A stretch of DNA of 64,000 nt from Branchiostoma lanceolatum (lineage: Eukaryota > Chordata > Leptocardii > Amphioxiformes > Branchiostomatidae): assembly GCF_035083965.1 (NCBI RefSeq), contig NC_089724.1:3396001-3460000 (forward strand), in the 5' to 3' direction. The notes beneath the pieces are model-generated. The model made no database searches and was not told the DNA's origin. It saw only the letters and a program-made list of their open reading frames with translations. The translations under genes and the position numbers were made by a program. Below, in pieces: positions 55,001 through 64,000 of the stretch (positions are counted from its first letter, which is position 1; every line of letters starts with the position of its first letter).

Positions 55001-56587
55001 AAACGTCCGCTAGGTGATGCTGCTGTACAGTCATTTTTATCGCCAGAAATGCTTTATGATGTTGAAATTAAACAGCAAAGTGCCCTTAATGATGCAAACA
55101 ACCAAAATCACTCATGTCAAAACGATCATTTTCTCACGAAAGTCCTCATAACACCTTAATTAAAACCAAACGTGCGCGCTTTTTCGGTAAGAGAAGTCGC
55201 TTGCATGGTCTAGTCAAGGACATTTTAATATATGCACGTTCTTGACGTTCTTGGTAGAGCCTCCTGGGTCTGCTATATTAGACCGCAATAAATGGTGACT
55301 CCCCATGTTGGGCTATCTCGTGTGCACATAATGTATCGTTGGATTTTCATGTACTTGTATAATGATTCATTTATCCAATCTCTTTCTCCAGTGCAATGAC
55401 CACGAAGTGAAGGCAGTGGTGGACACCGGCAATATCTTCTCCGTAATGTCGGAAGAAACGGCAACAACTTGCGGGTTAGTTTGTCTTCTGGTTGTGTCTT
55501 AACAAACAAACAAACAAATAGACAATTAGGCGGGTTTTAGTTTTTTTTTGTTTAGATAAAGGTTGAAACAAAACGCTCATTGTCCTTGTCGCCTTATAGA
55601 GAAAGAAAAAGTTGCATTTGTCTTCTCTAGATCTACTACATTTTCTGCAACGATGATTTAAACGTAGTTTCATTTTGTCTGGTGGCCTCATACGATCCTT
55701 TCTTTACTTTAATTATGATGGTCAACATCGGTATGTCAGTTATATCTTTCATAAGTTATTACATTGATCATCATCTTCAACGTTACCAACCCTGACGAAA
55801 GTATGCTATATAATTTTTCGCAGCTTGAAAAGACTAATAGACACTGAGACAAACGGCACCGTTTCCGTTCCGGACCGGGCGAAGAAACAGTGGACAGTCG
55901 TGGGCCGGCTGGGCAGAGTCCCCCTAGCGGTTGGAAGCAGACATGCAGAAGCCAATTTTATAGTCATCGGTAAGTCTAGATTTCTAGACATGGTTTTAGT
56001 TATCATTGTTTGCTACTTGACTTTTTCATCGACGCATCAAAGAAAATAAGAAAGGAATTCGAATAATATGTACCTTTTAAACATAATGGTTAAGCAGTTA
56101 TAGTGCACATGAAAGGAACATGTCTTGTATGAAATAATTTCTCAACATTTTTCCTGAGAAAAATATGTCTCTAAGGCTGATCATGAAACGAACGCAAATT
56201 TTCAGCATGTACCAGCTTTTTTTAGTACAAACATGTACAGTTAACATGCATTTACAGCATCGATCGTCATTAGGTCCTAAAACTTGTTGCTTGTGTTTCA
56301 GAAGAAAGAGGAATCGACTTGACTTTCGGACTGGACATCTTGAGAAAACTAAAGGTAAATTTCTTATGCCATCTCACTCACATTTCTTAATCAATAAAAC
56401 TCTTTATATTGTAGCACATTTCTTAAGTTAACATAGACCTAAACTATTCTTATTCCTCCACTTCCAGGCCACGGTCGACTTGGAACAGAACACTCTAGTC
56501 CTGGGGGGTGAGACTGTACCATTCCTACAGGGGAGGGAGATACCACTCAAGCACCGGTGGGGAGCGTCGTCTCCCATAGGCCTGTAG
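49085..56587 (+). CDS. NRIP3: NRIP2/NRIP3-like protein with retropepsin-like domain (spliced gene)
   Basis: Exons: 49085-49240, 53879-53980, 54414-54557, 55392-55474, 55824-55969, 56302-56354 and 56468-56587; GT-AG throughout and phases consistent, giving 267 residues. An in-frame TGA at 49061 supports the start. The N terminus (DIREAALKRQQKRLGHHAGF, then DSSDLLPIDDLKKMG) matches the conserved N-terminal block of vertebrate NRIP3. Residues about 127-245 form a retroviral-type aspartyl-protease fold with D145-T146-G147 in AVVDTG, and the I/LTFGLDILRKLKATVDL segment typical of NRIP/DDI domains. NRIP2 is a nuclear-receptor interactor; NRIP3 function is poorly known. The single gene may precede the NRIP2/NRIP3 split. 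Confidence 0.85.
49335..49460. repeat. Interspersed repeat (family A), copy 3
   Basis: GCCACAACAAAAGAACAGTGACTTTCGCAAATTCTACTGAATCTG and ATACAAACAAACAAATGGAT match 3834-3965 and 14190-14300. It lies in intron 1 of the NRIP-like gene. Confidence 0.45.
49461..51649. other. Intron 1 of the NRIP-like gene, proximal part
   Basis: No exon recognised. A 135-codon plus-strand frame at 50864-51271 has no domain; its 3' part includes CpG-rich CTGGACCCGCGGCTCGCTAGCG, possibly an element terminus. 51540-51570 holds an X-box-like GCCATGGTGACGCCG. Confidence 0.4.
51650..53380. repeat. Four-unit tandem repeat of 330-400 bp in NRIP intron 1
   Basis: Each unit has ACAACAATGATTCATGTCTAAG, ATACCAGGGTCTCTTGGCTTAAGG, GTCTTCAGGAGACCTTATCA, TTTCTCACTAGTACTTCATCGTTGAAGCATCCGATGTTATGTAGCC. 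Units 2 and 3 are separated by the LINE insertion at 52262-52667. Confidence 0.8.
52262..52667 (-). mobile_element. 5'-truncated LINE inserted in the tandem array
   Basis: It interrupts the GATGACTTTCAATG/TACAAAAAGAAGACG sequence kept intact in the other units. The minus-strand frame ends with ARTQRLKNSFLHQAIRLYNK, a typical ORF2 C terminus, and the 3' end on the minus strand is AATTGAATTGAATTG. Small AATGCA/GATGCA flanks may be a degraded target duplication. Confidence 0.7.
53367..53405 (+). mobile_element. LINE 3'-tail fragment
   Basis: TTTGTACCATGTACAATTGTCGAGCAATAAAGTTCTTC matches the tail of the LINE at 36995-38955. Confidence 0.6.
53406..53878. other. NRIP intron 1, distal part
   Basis: Ends with a good polypyrimidine tract and CCCCACAG acceptor. 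(AAGTC)n at 53773-53792, next to CCTTTATTTTC, resembles the 3' end of a reverse-oriented retroelement. Confidence 0.4.
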
Positions 56588-56849
56588 GCTGCCTCCCCCC
56601 TATTAGAGAAATCATAATAGAACGACCCTCTAATTTCTTACACATGGAGTTCACAGAATTGAAGAGTGGGTCTAATCTATGAACTGCTCGCTTCAAAATT
56701 TTGCGATTTTCAATCAAAGGAAAGTAGAAAGAGTCTCTACTTAAGTTTGAATTGCAGATTCTTCATTTCGTTTGTCCCTCTGACTTTTCGACGGAAAACA
56801 ATTGAGAAACATCCGACGAACTTGGACCAGGGGTGGCTTCAAATTAAAA
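56588..56849 (+). other. 3' UTR region of the NRIP-like gene
   Basis: Follows the TAG at 56585-56587. No clear AATAAA before the MITE cluster. Nothing else seen. Confidence 0.3.
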
Positions 56850-57310
56850 AGGATTCTACTACTGTAAATGCAGAAGTGTTTGTGGTGGTTTTATGTTCGT
56901 AGTTTATTTCGCGGTAATCTCATTACCGTAAACTTAAAATCACCCTGAAAAGAGTTTCCATTATTTGACTCTAGCACTACTATTGTTTGAAACGCAAACT
57001 TAAAACAACCGCAAACACTCCATTTTCTCTCTACGAAATTAAATCCCCGCAAACATTTCTGCATTACAGTAGAGGAGAGAATTTGACCATGACTTTCTGT
57101 GCTGTAGTTTTGCATCAGCAGTGCACCATCATGTTTACTGTAAAATCATTTACTTTTGCGGTGGTTTTATCAAGCAGTAGGAGGGAAAGGTGGTTTTCAT
57201 ACTATTTTAAACTCATAGTTCAAACAACTAGGTAGTACAGTAGTAATACTTTCGAAATGCACATCGCAGTGTCATAATTTCGCAGTGAAGTGGTTTTACC
57301 ACAAGAATGG
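56850..57310. mobile_element. MITE cluster (CTACTGTAAATGCAGAA termini)
   Basis: 56859-57073 has inverted ends CTACTGTAAATGCAGAAGTG and CATTTCTGCATTACAGTAG with TTTG(C)GGTGGTTTTA interiors. A related piece (TTACTGTAAAATCATTTACT, GCGGTGGTTTTATC) follows to about 57310, and a third relative is at 62090-62245. Confidence 0.6.
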
Positions 57311-58586
57311 AAACCACCTCGAAAGTTGCAAGATTTGCAGTTTATGTCACTAGATATGTTTGAAGCTAACTACTGTATATAGATTTTAGAGTTGCCAATG
57401 TTGCCAAAAGGCTTTCTTGTGTTGTGAGAATGCTGCTGTTATGATGTACAGGACTTCAAGATGTCAAACCATTGCTTTTACTGTGGAAATAGTACCGTGT
57501 TGTAAATAGTGTTATATAAAGCTCTCCTGGTCATTGTGGACTGAAGTTGTAGATTTCCATGTACATGTATGTTAGACTAGTAAGGAAATACTCAGACTAC
57601 TAGTATGTCATATGTAGTATTTTCTATCCTTCCAACTCTTTCAAAAACACACTGTGGATTTGGTGCACCGATCTGCACATTGACATCCACCAAGAGCCGT
57701 TAATTATTTTTTTCCGACTCTTCAGCATAGACTTTGTCTGACTGGTAAAATCACTGGGAAAGGAGTATATAGGGTTGGACCATTGAGGGGTACCTTGGAA
57801 AAAAACTGTCATATTTGTATATTTTCTGATGGCCAAATACACAGTTAACTTATTTATAAGAATAGAATAGAACATTGTACAAGTTTGCAAAATTTTAAAC
57901 CTATTTGTAGGTTTTTTTCCCAATGCTTATGTATTACCTATGGAATAGAGTGAAAGATCCCTTTTTTGTGACTTCTCCCCAGAACAGTACAATGCACGAT
58001 GGTAGTCTAGCAAATAGGGCTTCAAGTACTATATATGGCCTCTGTCGGTCGGTATTGACCATGGTAAAATCCTAATTCACATCAGCCCTACAGCATCGAC
58101 TATGGCTAAACAGCCCTATACGAGAATGGCAGTCTCTGCCACAAAAATCACATCTGTAAGCGGACTCAGTTCTGGTGCAAAGCTTCAAGTACTAGGATGT
58201 ACAGAACCAAGTCATTTGTAAAGAAGTAACTGTAACTGATTCCATTAAGTTGTTTACCAAATCCTAATATCATCCATTAAAAAGTGGTACTCCCCTTCTA
58301 TGACTGTTTCCAAGAACAGTGCATGGTACGTACTTGTAGTTTAGAGCAAACAGTTCAGTACTATTATAGGAAACATTCTCCAACACTCACTGAATCTTCT
58401 TTTTAGAGATATATAATTGAGGACTCAGTTGGTCAGTACACATTTTTATCTTGGAAAGAAAATCAAATAGTTTTCCATAAAGTTATGTATCAACATATGT
58501 GAACTTTTCTGATAGTGCAGTACGATAATGTACAGAACCAAGTCATTTGTACAGAGGTACTGTTTCCCATAAAATCGCTTACAGTG
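57311..58586. other. Intergenic stretch between the NRIP-like gene and EMC10
   Basis: AT-rich. Loosely repeated phrases (ACAGAACCAAGTCATTTGTA at 58200 and 58530; CAAGAACAGT-CATGGTACGTA) suggest old duplications. No gene. Confidence 0.4.
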
Positions 58587-58595
58587 CTAGAGTAT

Positions 58596-58808
58596 TAGCC
58601 TCTACCAGGCTCTGCGGGATGGCTGGAAAAATAGTAGAAATTGGCCTAATAGAGTGAATAGTGTGCCTAGGGAGTTAGCTACGGAGAGAGGGTCCAATCT
58701 GCCATCCAAATGGAACCTTACTGTATAGCAGACCTGCCCTGTATAGCGAAGTACCGCGGCTGATTTCTACTATTTTCCCAACGATAGGACGGAGCCTGGT
58801 AGAGGCTA
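58596..58808. mobile_element. MITE, 213 bp, with perfect 9-bp target duplication
   Basis: Ends TAGCCTCTACCAGGCTC and its inverse; arms about 46 bp with mismatches, finishing AATAGTAGAAAT. CTAGAGTAT flanks both sides (58587-58595, 58809-58817). The length of the duplication suggests Mutator-like transposition. Confidence 0.8.
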
Positions 58809-58817
58809 CTAGAGTAT

Positions 58818-59420
58818 CAGTGATATCTGACCATGTGTTGATGTGGAAATAAAAACAAGGACACACACTGATTGTTTGTCATAATTGCACATTTTTTTCC
58901 TGATAATGAACCAAACATCCTCCTTGAAACTTAGGATAAATAACAGAAACAACATGGCAAAAGGCCTCAGCCAAATATCATTATTATCAATTATAGAATG
59001 CAATATTTGCATTGTTTACTCTTAGAAATGTATGGCTACAACTTTTTTTGTATTTCTTGTTTGTTTTATAAGATTAAAACAACTTTCAAATGGATTTATC
59101 ATGTGAAAAAATTAGCCGTGAGATAAAACATTTTGGCAGCTTCTGACAATCATCTTTTTTTCAATATTGATGTTTTTTTCTCTCTTAACTTTGTTTTGCA
59201 TTGTCATTCCTCTAACTTGTCTACACATACATACCATACTTGTGAATAACCTGTTATTTTCAAATATCTACATTCAACTTATTTCACAATTGTCAATTTT
59301 TGCCTTGAATGTACAGCTAACAGTTAACAAACCACATGCAGAACAACATACAAATCTCTTGTGTCATCTTTTTTGCCCACACAAATATTTCCATCTTAGT
59401 GATGAGAGAATTCAGGTGTT
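58818..59420. other. 3' flank of EMC10
   Basis: AT-rich DNA downstream of the minus-strand EMC10 stop, likely 3' UTR in part. No clear poly(A) signal picked out. Confidence 0.3.
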
Positions 59421-62400
59421 CTAGCCCCCGCCGTTCCCCCCTCTGCCACCACCCCCCTGGCCGCCACCTCCCTGACCACCGTCAGGCTGGCCCGGGCTCA
59501 GGATCAGGAATAAAACTATGGGGAGGATGTACATCCACTGGAACAGCAAAAGAATAATCACAATTAAAAACTGAATATTTTGTTGTGGTTCAAAAATAGT
59601 TTACTTTTAAATGTTGTTAAAAATAAGACTATTTGTGCTTCAAAAACAGTTAACTTTCATACGTGGTTAATAAGAGAACAGTACAACGTATTTTAAAACA
59701 GTGACTTGGCAAAATGTCTGCGATTCACTCCAAGAAAAAAAGACATATTTTCTTATAGACTCACGTATTTTGCGAAGAACGACCTCTGCTCTGGAGGTTG
59801 ACCTTTCTCCTTCTCGGCGCGCTCCTGTTCGATCTTCTGGATGTACGCCTGCGTCTCCGGGCTGCCATGGCAACACAAACAAACAAACAGAACTGTCAAA
59901 AATATGTAAAACAAAAACTGTCAACAAGGTGAAATCATTTATGTTGTAGTCACTATGCTAGGAGTTGGAATAGAAATACCAGGTAGGTTAGTGCGGGTAA
60001 AATTGGAGCTGTGTATGTATTTCTGATGTCTACCTGCACCTAAACCTGCATTGGTTCTCTGTTTGTTACCCCTCAAGAGCTAAATAGAGAATTAAAATAG
60101 TTTCTTCACAGTTTCAAGCTTGAGCCAACATAAAAATGTACTTTTCCAGCAGACTGGCACAGGTAAAACTTGTCTGGCACAGATAATTTTGAATGTTACC
60201 TGCACCTGTGTACAAAGAAACTTGAGCATCTTGAGCCCTGCTATAGACAAGTCAGAATTGCCTTGAAGAAGGTGACAGATGGTCACCGAAACGTCGGTGG
60301 AATAAATCTCTTGGCTGTGTAGAAATAGTCTTATTATTCAGTGACTTACCAACCTGATGAAACTATTCACGGATGAGACACAAGACTTGTCTACCAAGGA
60401 CTGAACAACTCACACGGGCCCCGTTACGGGCTGCGCGATCTCCACCGTTGTGTTGAAGAAGCTCAGGTCAAAGGTCTCGACCTCGTCGCCCTCGCAGCCC
60501 TCCGGCACCGTTGCCATGGCAACCCCGATGATGTGACCCAGCATGTCGATGTTCAGGGTTATGACGTCGGACAGACATGAGTTGTACAGAAGGTCCTGAG
60601 GGATTAAAATAAAAACAAGAAATATCAACATGAACACTTAACATTAGTAGTTTTTTCTACAAGCATCTACAAGCATGTATATACATGTATGTTGTACACT
60701 TCGTATTATCAAAGTCTTGCAGACTCTTGCTAGAGTTGTTGTTGTCATGTTTTTTATCACAGGACAGTTCCATACAACAAGTCAGTATGTAAATAAATCC
60801 CTATATGTATGACAGACAAAACCTTGAGCATGTTAAAGAACCCGCCACACTTTCCGAAAAGAGTAGGGGTGTGTGGATCAAACCTTATTACAGACGGTAT
60901 ATAGGCTACAGAATCTTTAGCAAGTTAAAGTTGATACTAATGATAGCCTCGAAAATAAAAAAGAACCGAATGGTTGACAGATAATGATGATGAAAAAGAA
61001 ATTATCTATCATTATGATAGTACTGGACAAGTAGTTTCCATACTCACAGCTCTGACTAGTGTGGAGACGTAGTCTGTGCTGTCCCCGATCAGTCCAAACT
61101 TGTTCGGGACTCGGATACGGTAAAACCCACCTGCGTCCGCTAAAACCTTGAGGAATGGGAAAAAGGGGTAAAAAATTGAGTCTTTGCAACAACAAACAAT
61201 GGCGAGTCACACACAACTTACTCACATACAATATATCAATATTAAAGTATTATGATTGGGAAAATCCTGACTACATATATCAAATTGCAGTGGATATCCT
61301 ATTTTAGTTGCAAACATTAAGTGATTAATTATACAACTTCATCATTGTACAAATATGAATATCATATTATTGATACACAATATTACATTTTAAGTCATAT
61401 GTCGCAAGCAAGCCAGAGAAGGAAGAAAATTAGATGACCAAATATGAATATAATATCATTTATACACACAATATTACATTTTAAGTCATATGTCGCAAGC
61501 AAGCCAGAGAAGGAAGAAAATTAGATGACCCTTAAATGTAACAACAAAGAATTTTCAAGAATTAGCATGTGACCTTTAGTCTGTCCCTGTCCTGCTCTGA
61601 CAGCGGTACCCCCTGTACGTACCTTTAGCCTATCCCTGTCTTGCTCTGACAGCGGTACCCCCTGTACGTACCTTTAGCCTGTCCCTGTCCTGCTCTGACA
61701 GCGGTACGCCCTGTTGGTAGGTACCACTTGTACTTCTCATGGTCTTCCACGATATCGTGCCGCGAGGGGTGAACGTCTGGTCTCTTCCTGCAGTTTTTAA
61801 ACGGCAAAACAAAGAGAGTGGAAGATTTGTAAAATGATCTTGTAACAGTGTGGTTCAAGCTCCACTCACTTCCAGTCTAACTGGTCCGGACTCCGGACCA
61901 TATAGCCTCGCGGTATCTAATTTCCTGGTAAGAAGAAAATGGCATGTTTGAGGTGATTTTGAGTTCGCGTTTGAAACATTGTAGTGCTACTGTTGAAAAA
62001 TGGAAACACTGGTGGATTTACGGACAGCCAGTCATCAGAAACCGAGCTTTACCATACTAGTATATATAATCAATAGGTGCGTCATAATGCTGTACAATGT
62101 ACATTACATAGTGCTTAAACAAGAGGGGAGGTGGGCTAAAACTTTCGTGATGGTTTTAATTTCGTACTTAAGAGTTCTTTGTGGAGAGAACTGCAAACAT
62201 AAAACCATCGCAAACATTACTGCATTATGTATGTACAGTATGTAGGCTCACCTTGATCAAAGGAATGTTCCACTGTGACGGAGAGGGTGGGGATGTTGGG
62301 CGGAGGGGCGGCCCCGGCGGGCAGGTCCATGTCTGATAACACCTGAGGGGAGAAGGTTACCAACATGGCACGTTCATTATCTACAGGCAGATGTTGGAAG

Positions 62401-63242
62401 GTCGTTCCCGGAGACTGGGCACTTTTTAAAGGCTGTGTTCTACATCTACATTGTTGTTACCCCCATATAGCTCCATCAGGGGCAAAGTAGGTGTTCTGTA
62501 GCTTGAGAAATGTTACCATTCTGTCTTTTTACTTTTAATTGGAGACTAGCATATTCATGTTACTTGAATTGACAAATTACCAAGTCTAGGGAATTGACCA
62601 GTCATATGCATCCTTACAGCCAATCCAGACACTGTATCGTGATAAGATGCTAAATGCAACCGTACCTACAATGAAATACTAGTGTATCGTGTATCGACCA
62701 AATAATAAATGAAAGTTTTTTTAAACAATAAAATTTTGGTGGTTACTATTACTAATACCAAGGCTAATACCAAAACCTCCTTGCTAATACTATAGTTATA
62801 TTTTACTGATTCATTTCAACAGCAAATAACATGGTCCATTACTTTCATATGAACAGTGGGTGACAAATTATAAGGTTAATTTGATCAAACGACATCTGAA
62901 ATACAAAGCAAGCAGCCTTTGATGTCATAAAATATATATGTTTTGAATCCAACATGCCAACATTTAATGGAACCAGCCGATTCCTACCTGGCCGAAGAAA
63001 CTCTACTCTACTCTACTCTACTCTAACTATGATGTTAGGGGAGGGGGGCGACGTGCATAAATTTGTCTACCTCTAAAGACAAAACAGTTCGAACATGAGA
63101 GCTAAAACTATGCTGTGTTGTCGGAGCATATTCGTCGAAAATCAAAGACAAGGAAAAATCGTACCTGGCAAAAGCAGATAATCGGCAAAAACACCAGAAA
63201 CCCGAGACAGGACCGGAGAAATGGTCCCATGGTCGACGCCAT
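59421..63242 (-). CDS. EMC10: ER membrane protein complex subunit 10 (EMC10, spliced gene)
   Basis: Exons high to low: 63165-63242, 62252-62342, 61672-61787, 61048-61146, 60414-60595, 59765-59861, 59421-59537; phases 0, 1, 0, 0, 2, 0 match and give 259 residues, close to human EMC10. Signal peptide: residues 1-25 (LGFLVFLPIICFCQ). The lumenal domain includes VEHSFDQG, FTPRGTISW, GFYRIRVPN, CLSDVITLNIDMLGHIIGV and GCEGDEVETFDLSFFNTTVE. SFFAKYWMYILPIVLFLIL spans the junction to one transmembrane helix (about 222-235), and a Gly/Gln-rich tail ends the protein, as in vertebrates. The EMC inserts tail-anchored and multipass proteins into the ER membrane; EMC10 is a lumenal-side subunit. It shares a divergent promoter with the BTB gene. 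Confidence 0.95.
60256..60305 (+). ncRNA. Second hammerhead-like motif, in an EMC10 intron
   Basis: TTGAAGA (one mismatch to CUGANGA), a perfect six-pair stem II (GGTGAC/GTCACC with loop AGATG-like), GAAAC and GTC as the cleavage triplet at 60293-60295. GGTG after it can pair with TGCC before the core. Same layout as 185-232; decayed at the first core base. Confidence 0.35.
61348..61530. repeat. 92-bp tandem duplication in EMC10 intron
   Basis: AATATGAATAT-ATAT, ACACAATATTACATTTTAAG, TCATATGTCGCAAGCAAGCC, AGAGAAGGAAGAAAATTAGATGACC occur twice back to back, almost identical, so recent. Confidence 0.9.
61571..61721. repeat. EMC10: 51-bp tandem triplication across the EMC10 exon 3 donor
   Basis: On the minus strand the exon 3 end (GGTACCGCTGTCAGAGCAGGACAGGGACAGGCTAAAG, then GTACGTACAG) is followed by two more copies of the same exon-end sequence; the second copy keeps GTACGT and the third has lost it (GTCACA). 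Only the first donor (61671) gives the conserved frame to exon 4. Reading on into copy 2 meets a stop. Both extra copies are intronic in my model. Confidence 0.8.
62090..62245. mobile_element. MITE relative in EMC10 intron 2
   Basis: Contains CGTGATGGTTTTAATTTCG, GAGAACTGCAAACATAAAACCATCGCAAACATTACTGCATTATG, matching the interior and right end of the 56850-57310 elements. Confidence 0.5.
62998..63023. repeat. (CTCTA)n microsatellite
   Basis: Five tandem CTCTA units in EMC10 intron 1. Confidence 0.85.
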
Positions 63243-63376
63243 CTTGTATCCCTCAATAGCGCCACCTTCTGATTCAAATATTTATGGCAGGACGCCGCAG
63301 TTGACTCGAAAACGCGCACATGTGCACACTAAGGAACCATCGTTTCTTCGATCTTGGCCTCTAAACACCACTGATT
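63243..63376. promoter_or_regulatory. Divergent promoter between EMC10 and the BTB gene
   Basis: Only 134 bp separate the two ATGs. No TATA box is needed to explain it. On the minus strand the EMC10 start sits in ACAAGATGGCGTC, a YY1-like word overlapping the initiator ATG. CGCGCACATGTGCAC lies near 63312. Shared regulation is inference. Confidence 0.6.
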
Positions 63377-63483
63377 ATGGACGTATCAAACGCTGAACAC
63401 TCCAGCCTGGTTCTCCGTGAGCTGAACAGTCAGAGGGAGCGGGGAGAGCTGACAGACGTGGTTCTGGAGGTGGGAGGGAGAAG
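63377..63483 (+). CDS. BTB/POZ-domain protein, first exon (gene continues beyond window)
   Basis: 35 codons plus two bases, ending AGAAG before a GTAAGA donor. The peptide (HSSLVLRELNSQRERGELTD followed by VVLEVGGR) is the start of a BTB/POZ domain: the helix-1 L-x-x-L-N-x-x-R pattern and the D-V-V-L-x-V-x-G strand. KLHL or ZBTB class cannot be told from this exon. BTB proteins of these classes act as Cul3 adaptors or transcription factors. The rest lies past the window end. Confidence 0.7.
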
Positions 63484-64000
63484 GTAAGATCGAACGATGG
63501 GGGAGGGGGGCAGGCTGGTGGGTCGTCTCAGCATCTGTGGCACACGCCGGCGCGTCTTTTAGCACTCTCAACGATTGTAAGCTAAAAATTAGATTCTGAG
63601 CTTAATATTTGTTGTTCTTAACGTTAACATATTTGAACAGGACCAACAGAATCTATGATATATACATGTACAATGTAATACAGAATCATCGCACGGTGAT
63701 TGAATGGACCACCCAGTTGCCTGAAAATATATTCAATAGGCTGTTAATTAAGTGACGATGCAGTACTGAATAATACTAAAATGATGCTATTTAAGTGAGA
63801 TAACAATTGTTCAATAGGCGAAATGGTAAACAGCCTTTTTTGTAAAGATAGACTTTCACACCCTGCTGGACAACATTTTACTATTATCACTGGAGAATTT
63901 GAAGATGGTCGATTGATACAACTTATGAAAATGAGGACCTCGTTTGCATTTGAAGACCTACATGTAGTCCTAAAAGTATTTACATACTAGTATATGTACA
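63484..64000 (+). other. Intron of the BTB gene, to window end
   Basis: Starts with GTAAGATCG. No further BTB exon is recognised before 64000. Confidence 0.5.

Noticed and set aside
61625..61858. EMC10 exon 3 frame extended through the repeated donor region
   Set aside because: Runs into a stop in repeat copy 2; the first donor gives the frame conserved with vertebrate EMC10.
61860..61935. Possible EMC10 exon between exons 2 and 3
   Set aside because: In the phase required by exon 2 it opens with a stop codon; 61672-61787 fits phase and conserved residues.

Overview
The window is animal nuclear DNA: spliced genes with GT-AG introns, microsatellites, a tRNA-derived SINE, non-LTR and tyrosine-recombinase retroelements, and many short inverted-repeat transposons. 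The gene content (a PRD-class Isx-like homeobox gene, an NRIP2/3-like gene, EMC10 and a BTB gene), short introns and abundant minisatellites suggest an invertebrate chordate, most likely amphioxus (Branchiostoma). That assignment is inference; no species-diagnostic search was possible.

Layout. 1.49-9.44 kb (minus): an Isx-like homeobox gene with an octapeptide (eh1) in exon 1, a homeodomain split over exons 2 and 3, and a C-terminal OAR motif in the last exon. Between exon 3 and the last exon lies the most unusual feature of the window, a tandem array of nine extra 63-nt phase-0 micro-exons, each with its own acceptor and donor. They copy the 3' end of exon 3 and would insert 21-residue units between homeodomain and OAR. 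9.4-18.5 kb: upstream and intergenic DNA with tandem repeats, TIR elements and a SINE. 18.55-22.8 kb (minus): a DIRS-order retrotransposon with intact Gag, RT/RNase H and tyrosine recombinase ORFs. 23-47 kb: a mobile-element and minisatellite region holding several long inverted repeats, a Harbinger relic nested in a MITE, a 5'-truncated LINE and several complex tandem arrays.

47.7-56.6 kb (plus): a repeat-rich putative promoter with five CAGGTG E-boxes and a TATA box, followed by a seven-exon NRIP2/3-like gene with a retropepsin-like DTG domain. 59.4-63.24 kb (minus): complete seven-exon EMC10, an ER membrane insertase subunit, whose exon 3 donor region is tandemly triplicated. 63.38 kb to the end (plus): the first exon of a BTB/POZ gene, head to head with EMC10 across 134 bp.

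The genes do not form an operon or an evident pathway. A recurring theme is minisatellite expansion across splice sites, seen in the homeobox gene (whole exons and acceptors) and EMC10 (donor). Exon models were assembled by hand from reading frames, splice dinucleotides and remembered family motifs; transcripts or alignments would be decisive.
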